From a candidate division CSSED10-310 bacterium (GTDB lineage Bacteria; CSSED10-310): 56,330 nt of DNA. The stretch is from contig PWNJ01000120.1 in assembly GCA_003558985.1 (NCBI GenBank), positions 1 through 56,330 on the forward strand, given 5' to 3'. The stretch's first letter is position 1. Every line of letters begins with the position of its first letter. The notes under the pieces were generated by a model, which searched no databases, was not told the origin of the DNA, and worked only from the letters and a program-made list of their open reading frames with translations. Both the position numbers and the translations under genes were made by a program. Of the stretch, positions 26,966-35,485 are shown in pieces.

Positions 26966-29900
26966 TCATTCTTTGCGGTGTGCCCTGAACGCTTCCTTGA
27001 GGCCTTTATCTGCAATACATTCCAACCCTTCGATACAAGCAATAATCTTACCTGATGGGTCGCTGAAATATACATCTGAAATAATTTGAGCCGATTGACG
27101 GTTTTTAATTCTTATGTCAACATTAGCTCTTGAAGGCATTTTTTTGACAAATTGAGTATAGCGTTTCAGTCCGCACGGAAGTGATGGCATATCCAAATTC
27201 AGCGTTGTCCACAATATGACAAGCTGGAATGCCGCATCTATAATCCCGGGATCAGTGATCCATTGCTTCCTTAACGGCCTTTTTAACCATTTCGCAGGTT
27301 CTGGTGATCCGTCAGCGACACCATGTATCCCTTTTTGACTCATTCCTTCAACTGAGCGCACCCCCTGAAGCATTTTACCGTGAAACAACACATCCTGATA
27401 AAGCTGATTCCGTTGTACCGGACAGGGCTCCATCGTTTCAAACGGAAGGGGCGGTTTGACTGGTTCCAGGAACTGTTTTGAGAGCATTACATCAGTTGAA
27501 ACATGAACATATTTTTTGCCATCTGACTGAATACCCCGTAACTCGACCGGTACATAGATGGTATTACTGTCTTGTTTGAATACTCCCGCCTTGGCTTCCA
27601 GTTCAAGCGGAGTTTTTTCAGAAAGGATTATCCCTTTAAGAAGTCTGAAGTCGTCAAAAGCCAGAAAATTCAGATCCGAATGTATTTCAAGCGCACAGGA
27701 AGCACACCATTCCATCAACAGTGCCATCGGTACAACAGGTCGTTTGTTTATCAGATGATGTTTTAACACCGGAACTGAGTCTGGCGACAAAACCAGGTTA
27801 AAAACTTCACGCCATTTTATATCCGTAGGCCCTGCTTCCGGACCGGTTTTATCTACCAGGTTGTTTTCGGTCAACTCCGGCCTGAGGTCCTGTGGCAGAT
27901 CGGTATCGGGTTCTGTAGTTCCCATAACCACAATTTCTGCTGGAGCAGGTTTTTCAGGTGTGTGTTCCAGGCAGAGTTCTCTGATCAGATGACGCGCGCC
28001 AGACCGTATATCTATTACCTCTACATTTTCTTTTCTGAACAGTTCTTTCAATTCAGGTGTCACCATTCCACCGTCCCATGGACCCCAGTTGATAGACATC
28101 GTGCGGCACATTGGATACATTTTTGCCACTTTTGCTGCAAATTTGTTAAGCACTTCGTTTGCCATAGCATAATCAACCTGACCTGTACGTCCGAAACGAG
28201 CGGTACTTGAAGAAAACAAAATGATCGTTTTCATTGTTTCAAGTGTCAGATTTTCTGCAAGGCAACGCAAACTTTCTACTTTCGTATTTACAACCTTGCA
28301 AAAATCATCCTCAGATTTGTTGTCAATCAAGTTATCGGCGATAATTCCTGCGCCATGAATTAGCCCGGCAAGTGTAAATCCCGATTGATCCATTCTTTTT
28401 GTAAGGGTGCTTACCTGAACAGAATCAGTCAGATCAACCTGTTCGTATTGAACTTGCACTCCTATGGTTTTCAAGGTTTTAACCGTATTGTAGATCTCAC
28501 GGTTATTCATATATCGCAAATATTCTGTCTGCAGTTCTTTGGGCGTCAGTTTTTTATTCGCCTGTTCCATAATTGCCTTTTTGATTTCAGCATCATCCGA
28601 TATTCCTGCCAACCATTCCGGTTCCGGTTCAGGAGGTTGGCTTCTTCCGGCGAGGACAAAATTTGTCCTGAATCGCCTGGCAATTTCAATCACGCAGGCC
28701 GCGGTCACCCCGCGAGCGCCGCCGGTTGCCAAAAGCCAGTCACCCTCGACAAGCGGTTCCCGGGTCAGTCTTTTCGGATCAATGGGTTCATCTTGCATGA
28801 CAACTTGAACCTTGCCCCGGGATGAAAAACCTGTTTCAAGGGGGCCTTCACGGAACATCTCTTCTATCAAATCATTAAGATCGGGTTCATATTTCCTGTC
28901 AGCATCCACATCAATTATTCTGCAGTAAACTTCCGGCCATTCCTGTCGAATTGTTTTTACAAGTCCGGACAGAGCGGCAGTCATGGGTCTGTAATCAGTC
29001 AATGTGTCATGTAAACCCAACGCTCCATCCAATCGTAGCAGTGATATGATTGCGGGGGTTGATTTGTCAGAACGGCTGGGGTTTCTGACTTTTTTACTAA
29101 CCAGTTTTACAAGTTTAAACAACTTTTGCAGATACTCCATATCACATGAGTCCCGTGGTCCGACCAGAATCAAACCGGCAACATCATCAGGCAATTCTAC
29201 AAATTCAAGATAATCCAGCGAAATAATTCGAACAGGAATATACATGTTTTCCAATGCTTCCAATAGCAATTCACTCAATCCGCAATCGTCACGCGTGATC
29301 CAGATTTCAGCATGTTCAGGTAAAACAATTTTATTGCGGTTCGTTTCATTCAAAGGTTGAAGGGTCAGGATTTTTCTGTCCATTCGATACAGTTTGTCGG
29401 GCACAGATTCGGACACTTTCGGTTCGGATTCAGTGTTGACAACAGCAGGGGACGGCGCAGGTTCAACCGGAGGTTCCAACTGGTCCGCTTTCATAGTCTG
29501 CTTGCCTAAAGTACCTTTTAAAGCTGTCACAAGGTTTTCAATATTCCCGATGGAGCGCAATTCAGCTAACTGTTCCGGTTTAATGCCGGGAAGACCGGGA
29601 ATTGTCTCCTGTAACGCAGACATGATCTCAACACGCTTGATGGAATCAATGCCCAGATCAGCATCCAATTCCATGTCCGGTTCAAGTAAATCGGAAGGAT
29701 AACCCGTTTTGTCCGCAATAATACCGCGCACGGTTTCAACGATAGAATCACTTGTGACATCCTGTTTGATCTGAATGGGTTGAGTGTCAAACGGACTTGC
29801 TTTACCTGATGACGGTTTTGCGGATTCAACTTCAGGGGATTCCGTCGATGTTTTCTGGAGTATTGATTTTTCAGAAATTTCGGGCGCTGACATATCGGAC

Positions 29901-32900
29901 GCATTTATAAGCGCAGCGATATCATTTAACGTATGAATCGAACTCATCTGATCAGGCGCAATTTGAGTAATTTCCGGCAACTCTTCCTGAAGTGCGGACA
30001 TGATTTCCACTCGTTTAATGGAATCAATACCCAAATCGGCATCCAACTCCATGTTTGGTTCAAGCAAATCGGTTGGATACCCCGTTTTGTCAGAAACAAC
30101 CTTGCAAACAATATCCAGAACAGACTCATCTGTAATCCGGGGGGGTTCTCCATCGGTATGTCCTGGTGTTGCTGATGATTCGGCAGGCGCTTTTCCCTGA
30201 GCAACCGTGTGATGTGTTTTTGAAACAGACTTGCCAGAACTGGCCGGAACCAAATTGTTCAACAAATGAATAACATCCCGCAAAGTGCGAATAGAAGCCA
30301 TTTGATCCGGTGCAATAGGCCCTGTTTCTTGCAATTGTTCCTGAACAGCAGACATGATTTCAACACGTTTAATCGAATCAATACCCAGATCAGCATCCAG
30401 TTCCATTTCCGGTTCAAGCAGTTCCGACGGATACCCTGTTTTTTCCGAGACAATGGTCAGCACCATTTCGGAATAATCCGGTTTATCCGTCTCAATGTCT
30501 TCCTGTTTCATATCAGTTGTCTTCAGTTCAACCGTTTCGGACGGCTGGGAGCGAACAGATGATACATGTGTGACCGATTGCTGTACAGGAGGCGTTCCGG
30601 TCAGAACGTGTTGCTGTTGCGCTATCAGGTTTTGAAAAGCCTGTTGAGCCTCCATCTGTCCCGTCAGAAATTTTTGGTGCAGCAGAGCGGTTTGCTCCTG
30701 CAATTGCTGCAATCCTTCCAGATTTTTCTGAATGGATTCGAATGCTTTTGACGCAGGGACACTGCGATTATCCTTGCTCATCACAGACGAGTGTTTTTCT
30801 TCGGGCTGCCCGATTTCCCGTTGTATTTTGAATTCCGGTAATGAGCTTTTCTGTCGCACATAGTTTGAACCGGTCAGAGTGACCTGCATTTTGCTTCCGG
30901 CGTGATCTGTTGACGGCACATATTCCTGATCCCACTCGTTCACACTGATGGAATATCCCAGACTGGCAAGGGCTGCAATGGTGCGTGCAAGATCGATTTG
31001 ACCTGAGCGTTTGCCTGATGACGCATCCAGTGAAATAAGACGCACGCTCGTATCATCAAGGATAGCACGTATTAAACCGGCCATTCGTTTACCCGGCCCG
31101 ATTTCCACAAACGTTCGAACACCATCTGCGACCATTTGCTGAATTTCTGACACAAATTCAACCGGTTTTTCCAGTTGAGACGCCAGGATTTCTCTGATTT
31201 TCTTTTGTTGAGAAGGATATGTGACACCTGTTGTGTTGGAGTATACCGGAAACAGCGGTTTTTGAAATGTTATCCTGTCCAGATATTGTCCGAACGGTTT
31301 ACTGGCATCCGCGACCAGAGGACTGTGAAATGCGGCTGATACTTTTAATGGTGTAATGGTGAAATTACGTTTCCTGAAACAGTCCACGGCACGCGCTATT
31401 TCTTTGGTAGCGCCTGATATCACTGACTGATTCGGAGCATTTTTGTTGGCAATTACCAAATCAAGCTGTTCATCTTTCAAAACAACCGATATATCTTCAG
31501 CCGATGCCTGAACAGCAGCCATACCGCCACGATCCTCATCGCCGTTACTCATCAATCTTCCCCGTAACGAAGACAGATAGTTGAACTCATCCAATGAGAT
31601 CATTCCGGCAGCATACATTGCACAAATTTCACCGTAACTGTGACCGGCAGCCGCATCAACACTCAAACCGAAATGATGCGTCAAAACCTGCCATGCGCCA
31701 ATGCTTACAGCTCCAATCCCGGGCTGTGCATACTGAGTCTGTTTCAGTGTTTCAATCTGTTCATTTCTTTGCTTGTCATTAAACGTTGACAGCGGATAAA
31801 TGATTTTACTCAAGCGATTCGTATCGGATTCCGGAGCATTTTCGGCAAAAGCCCTGTCAGCATTCTCAAGTATTTCCCGAAACACAGGAAACCGGCATGC
31901 TGTATCCCGAAGCATATCGGGATATTGATTTCCCTGACCTGGAAATACGGCCGCCAGTTTTCCGGGAATATTTCCAACTCCGTAAAACATGCCATCGGGA
32001 GTATCCCACGATGTGTCCGGGGTTGCGCTAATACGACTCAGAGCCATTTTAAGCATATCTGCCAGTTGATTCGCACTTGTAACAACCATCAGCCAGCGAT
32101 GGCGGTGATCGGATTTGAATGTATCTCTGGTCTCTTTGGCAACGGCTCTTAAATCAAGATTATCCTCTGGAATGGATATATTTTTAATCGAATCAAGCAA
32201 AGCGCTGGTATTATCAGCAGAAAAAGCGACTATCTGCACCGAGCCATCCCAATCAGGCGGGGATGGTGTTCCGGTGTGTTCTTCAAGGACGCAATGAAAA
32301 TTGCTACCACCAAATCCAAAGGAACTGACAGCAGCCCGCCGTGGGTGGTTATCGGGTGTAAGCCATGGTCTTGCAAGTGTCGGCAGATAGAATGGCGATA
32401 GCCCGTTGGCCAGAGTTTTTGTTGGAGTGGAAACCTTTGCAACCGGTGGAATAACCCGATGATGCAATGCCAGCGCTGTTTTTATCAGCCCTGCTATCCC
32501 TGCGGCGGCTTTGCCATGGCCAATTTGTGCTTTTACTGAACCAACTGCACACCATTTGCCATCCGATTTTGCTTCACGGTAGACATCCGTCAAAGCTTCA
32601 AGCTCAATAGCATCCCCGACCGGAGTGCCTGTTCCATGCGCTTCAACCAGTTGAATGGTATCCGGTGATACATCCGATTCCTGATACGCACGTTTTAATG
32701 CTTTTTTCTGGCCGGAAGCAGACGGCGCATAAATCGCGTTTCCCTTACCGTCACTTGAAGCGCCGGTTCCCCGAATAACAGCATAGATTGTGTCTCCGTC
32801 GCGTTCAGCATCTGTCAGCCGCTTAAGGGTTACAACCCCAACGCCTTCGCCGATCGCTGTTCCATCTGCAGCGGCATCAAACGGCCTTGCATGGCCGGTG

Positions 32901-33673
32901 GGTGACATCGCTTTGGTTTTGGAAAAACACATATACATAAAAATATCATTAAACGTGTCAACACCGCCGGTAATAACCATATCCGCCTTTTGTGTCTGAA
33001 GCTCCATCATGGCGGTGTGTACGGATGCCAACGAACCTGCACAGGCCGCATCAACCACACAGTTCATTCCGCCAAAATCAAACCGATTCGCTATTCGACC
33101 GGCAACAACATTGCCCAGCAATCCCGGAAATGATGCTTCCTGCCAACCAACAAGTTTATGGTTGATGCGCTGCGTTATCTGATCAGCTTCGGACTCCGTT
33201 AACCCACATTCAATCAGTGTTTTGCGCATAAGCGGATGATACAACCTGGCACCCAAAGTTATAACCAGTTGTTGAGCGCCGGTAACACCAAGAATTATGC
33301 TGACGCGATCCCTGTCCAGAGCAGCGCCGTTAGTGTAGCCCGCATCTTTAAGCGCCTGTTTGGCCGCCAGAAGCGTCAACAACTGAGAGGTGTCTGTAGC
33401 CTCTAGAGCATTTGGCGCAATACCGAATTCCATCGGATCAAAAGACACCGGATCCAGAAATCCCCCGGTTCGAGCATGTGTGTGGTCGGGTTTGGCCGGG
33501 TCGGGATCAAAATAATCCTTTAGCGACCAGTGCGTTTCGGGAATCTCGGTCAGACAGTCAATACCTGACACAATGTTAGCCCAAAACATGGACGTGTCGG
33601 ATGCTTTTGGAAACAGGCATCCTATTCCGGTTATGGCAACCGGTGAGTTTTTATTTGATACGGACTGAGTCAC
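26966..33673 (-). CDS. pfaA-like: PfaA-type synthase, KS-MAT-ACPx3-KR-DH
   Basis: This 2235-residue iterative synthase subunit starts with a ketosynthase (~10-460: C211 in DAACAGS, H346 in EAHGTGT, H386 in QIGHGKAAAG). A malonyl-type acyltransferase follows (~575-870, S679 in GHSYGE). After a Gln-rich coiled linker come three tandem acyl carrier proteins, each with LGIDSIKRVEI: phosphopantetheine serines S1100, S1218 and S1344. A ketoreductase (~1420-1930) has TGGARGVT and Y1835 in DYAMANE. A polyketide-type dehydratase (~1945-2235) has H1973 in HHLINKRPVVP and D2146 in PGIIDAAFQ. Tandem ACPs of this type are the hallmark of PUFA synthases (3-9 copies). The start is GTG 33673, overlapping the PfaD stop (GTGA) with GAGGTGG upstream. 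Three carriers is at the low end of the known range. The product is not predictable. Confidence 0.9.
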   Translation of the reverse strand: MTQSVSNKNSPVAITGIGCLFPKASDTSMFWANIVSGIDCLTEIPETHWSLKDYFDPDPAKPDHTHARTGGFLDPVSFDPMEFGIAPNALEATDTSQLLTLLAAKQALKDAGYTNGAALDRDRVSIILGVTGAQQLVITLGARLYHPLMRKTLIECGLTESEADQITQRINHKLVGWQEASFPGLLGNVVAGRIANRFDFGGMNCVVDAACAGSLASVHTAMMELQTQKADMVITGGVDTFNDIFMYMCFSKTKAMSPTGHARPFDAAADGTAIGEGVGVVTLKRLTDAERDGDTIYAVIRGTGASSDGKGNAIYAPSASGQKKALKRAYQESDVSPDTIQLVEAHGTGTPVGDAIELEALTDVYREAKSDGKWCAVGSVKAQIGHGKAAAGIAGLIKTALALHHRVIPPVAKVSTPTKTLANGLSPFYLPTLARPWLTPDNHPRRAAVSSFGFGGSNFHCVLEEHTGTPSPPDWDGSVQIVAFSADNTSALLDSIKNISIPEDNLDLRAVAKETRDTFKSDHRHRWLMVVTSANQLADMLKMALSRISATPDTSWDTPDGMFYGVGNIPGKLAAVFPGQGNQYPDMLRDTACRFPVFREILENADRAFAENAPESDTNRLSKIIYPLSTFNDKQRNEQIETLKQTQYAQPGIGAVSIGAWQVLTHHFGLSVDAAAGHSYGEICAMYAAGMISLDEFNYLSSLRGRLMSNGDEDRGGMAAVQASAEDISVVLKDEQLDLVIANKNAPNQSVISGATKEIARAVDCFRKRNFTITPLKVSAAFHSPLVADASKPFGQYLDRITFQKPLFPVYSNTTGVTYPSQQKKIREILASQLEKPVEFVSEIQQMVADGVRTFVEIGPGKRMAGLIRAILDDTSVRLISLDASSGKRSGQIDLARTIAALASLGYSISVNEWDQEYVPSTDHAGSKMQVTLTGSNYVRQKSSLPEFKIQREIGQPEEKHSSVMSKDNRSVPASKAFESIQKNLEGLQQLQEQTALLHQKFLTGQMEAQQAFQNLIAQQQHVLTGTPPVQQSVTHVSSVRSQPSETVELKTTDMKQEDIETDKPDYSEMVLTIVSEKTGYPSELLEPEMELDADLGIDSIKRVEIMSAVQEQLQETGPIAPDQMASIRTLRDVIHLLNNLVPASSGKSVSKTHHTVAQGKAPAESSATPGHTDGEPPRITDESVLDIVCKVVSDKTGYPTDLLEPNMELDADLGIDSIKRVEIMSALQEELPEITQIAPDQMSSIHTLNDIAALINASDMSAPEISEKSILQKTSTESPEVESAKPSSGKASPFDTQPIQIKQDVTSDSIVETVRGIIADKTGYPSDLLEPDMELDADLGIDSIKRVEIMSALQETIPGLPGIKPEQLAELRSIGNIENLVTALKGTLGKQTMKADQLEPPVEPAPSPAVVNTESEPKVSESVPDKLYRMDRKILTLQPLNETNRNKIVLPEHAEIWITRDDCGLSELLLEALENMYIPVRIISLDYLEFVELPDDVAGLILVGPRDSCDMEYLQKLFKLVKLVSKKVRNPSRSDKSTPAIISLLRLDGALGLHDTLTDYRPMTAALSGLVKTIRQEWPEVYCRIIDVDADRKYEPDLNDLIEEMFREGPLETGFSSRGKVQVVMQDEPIDPKRLTREPLVEGDWLLATGGARGVTAACVIEIARRFRTNFVLAGRSQPPEPEPEWLAGISDDAEIKKAIMEQANKKLTPKELQTEYLRYMNNREIYNTVKTLKTIGVQVQYEQVDLTDSVQVSTLTKRMDQSGFTLAGLIHGAGIIADNLIDNKSEDDFCKVVNTKVESLRCLAENLTLETMKTIILFSSSTARFGRTGQVDYAMANEVLNKFAAKVAKMYPMCRTMSINWGPWDGGMVTPELKELFRKENVEVIDIRSGARHLIRELCLEHTPEKPAPAEIVVMGTTEPDTDLPQDLRPELTENNLVDKTGPEAGPTDIKWREVFNLVLSPDSVPVLKHHLINKRPVVPMALLMEWCASCALEIHSDLNFLAFDDFRLLKGIILSEKTPLELEAKAGVFKQDSNTIYVPVELRGIQSDGKKYVHVSTDVMLSKQFLEPVKPPLPFETMEPCPVQRNQLYQDVLFHGKMLQGVRSVEGMSQKGIHGVADGSPEPAKWLKRPLRKQWITDPGIIDAAFQLVILWTTLNLDMPSLPCGLKRYTQFVKKMPSRANVDIRIKNRQSAQIISDVYFSDPSGKIIACIEGLECIADKGLKEAFRAHRKE

Positions 33674-35340
33674 AATACCACCTCGTTTAAATCAAGATAA
33701 TCGCGTAACATATCCAGCGAAGCGGGTGTTACATTAAACAAACTTCGTGGAACTTCAAACGCATGAGTTTGAAGATTCCTGCACCGAAACAACACCGCAG
33801 CGCCCCACAGAATATTCAGTAACATCGTTGTAATACGTCGATTTTCTGGCGTTTCCAGAAAACTGCCGTACACCCATTGATTGAAAGCGCCCATGGCTGG
33901 ACCGCACCAGACCTGATAATCCGCTTTTCTGACAGACAAGCCAGCGTTTGCCCATCGGGAGGACAACCCAAGATACCATCGAAAAACCAGGGCCATTCTA
34001 TGTTTGGAGTCTCTGTTGGCACGTTCAATTTGAGATGGATCACGCCGGTTCCAGAATGTCCGGGTCTCCTCCCATATCGTGTCCAGAGATGCTTTGAAAA
34101 CCGTTTTCTCCAATTGCATCCGTTCTTTCAGAGGCAACGCTTCCAGACTGTCATGGTTCCTGTATAATTCATACAGTTTTCTGGCTCGCATCGGAAAAAG
34201 CGTTCCGCGTTTCAAAACCTGCAGATTTACACCCATTTCGAACATATCTGCCGCTGGCGCCATAGCAGTTTCCGCCTGTTTTACCTCCGACAACATCTGC
34301 CGAACAATATCAGATGAACCGGATTCGACCGCGGCCTGAGCAATTGAACCAACCATAACCCAGCCGGCGCCCATAGCAAATGCTGCTGCAGCCGCTGCAG
34401 GAGTACTGATGCCGCCGGCCGCTCCCACACGTAACGGCGTCGTATATTCGTATTCTTGCATACATTTCCGGGCCACCGCCTGAAAAGACGGTATCAATGC
34501 CACCAGAGGCCGATTGTCTGTATGACCACCCGAATCTGCCTCGGCGGTAATATCATTTGCCAGAGGAATACAGGAAGCCATTTCTGCAACCTGTTCAGTG
34601 ATAACACCACTGAAGACCAGTTCCCTAAGAATTTTTTCCGGGGGTGGAGAAAAAAACCGCTCAGCAATTTCAACCCGTGATGCCTTGGCAAGAATTCTAT
34701 TCGGAGCAACAATCGCTCCGGATACATCCCTGTGCAACCCGTGAAGGCGATATCGGACCAGAGAGGGTGTAATCGTCAGATACGCAGACGCTTCCACACG
34801 GGTAATGTTTTTACGAATCAGCAAATCAACCAGATGCTCCTCAAGAATAGACTCATGTGGGGAGTGTATCAAATTGACACCCCAGGGTCTGCTGCCGCAA
34901 CTCTGGAATAATTTCTCTATCGCTCTTTCAACCGTATCAATATCCTGACCGGCAGCGCCATAAAAACCGGTCATGCCAGCTTTGGACAGAGACGACACCA
35001 ATTCGACCGAACTGATACCGTTCGCCATTGATCCCGAAAGAACAGGATATTGAATGCCCCAGTCACGGCAAAATGACACATCCCCCAGCATATCGGGCGG
35101 ACATGAAGGCGCATGCGCAATAATCGGGTAACAGCCATTTGTTGCGTCAGAAGGTATTGAATATACCTTTCTGCCTGACAAACCCGGGAATGCGAAACCA
35201 TTATTAGTATTAATAATTGTAACTGGTTGATATATATTGTTAATTTTAGCTTTTAAACGATTTGTGTCATACGCTTCTATATCACCTGAAGATATCCACC
35301 ATCCATATTCATTCATTGATTTTAATTCACTACGCGTCAT
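33670..35340 (-). CDS. pfaD-like: PfaD-type enoyl reductase
   Basis: This 556-residue FMN-dependent TIM-barrel enoyl reductase of the nitropropane-dioxygenase-like PfaD family is the trans-acting ER of PUFA synthases. Diagnostic phrases are GSMANGISSVELV, GFYGAAGQDIDTVE, DDITAEADSGGHTDNRP-type DITAEADSGGHTDNRP, VGAAGGISTPAAAAAAF, MAPAADMFEMGVNLQVLKRG and MALVFRWYLGLSSRW. I place the start at ATG 35340, where AAAGGA lies 7 nt upstream and the protein then begins 12 residues before the conserved WWISSGD. The longer frame from 35418 lacks a ribosome site. It is the first gene of the synthase operon, ahead of the PfaA-type gene (4-nt overlap). Placing ER first matches the myxobacterial pfa1-pfa2-pfa3 order. 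Confidence 0.9.
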   Translation of the reverse strand: MTRSELKSMNEYGWWISSGDIEAYDTNRLKAKINNIYQPVTIINTNNGFAFPGLSGRKVYSIPSDATNGCYPIIAHAPSCPPDMLGDVSFCRDWGIQYPVLSGSMANGISSVELVSSLSKAGMTGFYGAAGQDIDTVERAIEKLFQSCGSRPWGVNLIHSPHESILEEHLVDLLIRKNITRVEASAYLTITPSLVRYRLHGLHRDVSGAIVAPNRILAKASRVEIAERFFSPPPEKILRELVFSGVITEQVAEMASCIPLANDITAEADSGGHTDNRPLVALIPSFQAVARKCMQEYEYTTPLRVGAAGGISTPAAAAAAFAMGAGWVMVGSIAQAAVESGSSDIVRQMLSEVKQAETAMAPAADMFEMGVNLQVLKRGTLFPMRARKLYELYRNHDSLEALPLKERMQLEKTVFKASLDTIWEETRTFWNRRDPSQIERANRDSKHRMALVFRWYLGLSSRWANAGLSVRKADYQVWCGPAMGAFNQWVYGSFLETPENRRITTMLLNILWGAAVLFRCRNLQTHAFEVPRSLFNVTPASLDMLRDYLDLNEVVL

Positions 35341-35374
35341 AAACAATCCTTTCGCCACTGTTGTGACAATGCTC

Positions 35375-35403
35375 TTCATAACAGATTTATACCAATATAT
35401 CAA
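35375..35403 (-). promoter_or_regulatory. Candidate promoter of the synthase operon
   Basis: On the minus strand TTGATA (35398-35403) and TATGAA (35375-35380) are 17 nt apart, ending 34 nt before the chosen PfaD start. Both boxes are one or two bases off consensus, so this is a moderate guess. A 15-nt palindrome lies about 40 nt further upstream. Confidence 0.35.
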
Positions 35404-35442
35404 GTCTGGATGATGCACAAAGGGTTAAGATTCAACAACTTA

Positions 35443-35457
35443 TGACGCATCGCGTCA
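35443..35457. promoter_or_regulatory. Perfect palindrome upstream of the synthase operon
   Basis: TGACGC-ATC-GCGTCA is a perfect 6-bp inverted repeat. It lies in the 145-nt gap between the CHAT gene stop and the PfaD start, about 40 nt upstream of the candidate -35 box. Size and position suit a dimeric regulator's operator. No regulator gene is adjacent. Confidence 0.4.
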
Positions 35458-35485
35458 CATTTGATTGCATGATGTGTCAGGGACT

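Noticed and set aside
20491..35340. Reading the locus as an ordinary type I polyketide or heterocyst-glycolipid synthase
   Set aside because: Tandem ACPs, CLF, FabA-like double-hotdog DHs and a PfaD-type ER together are specific to the PUFA-synthase class; still, product identity is left open.
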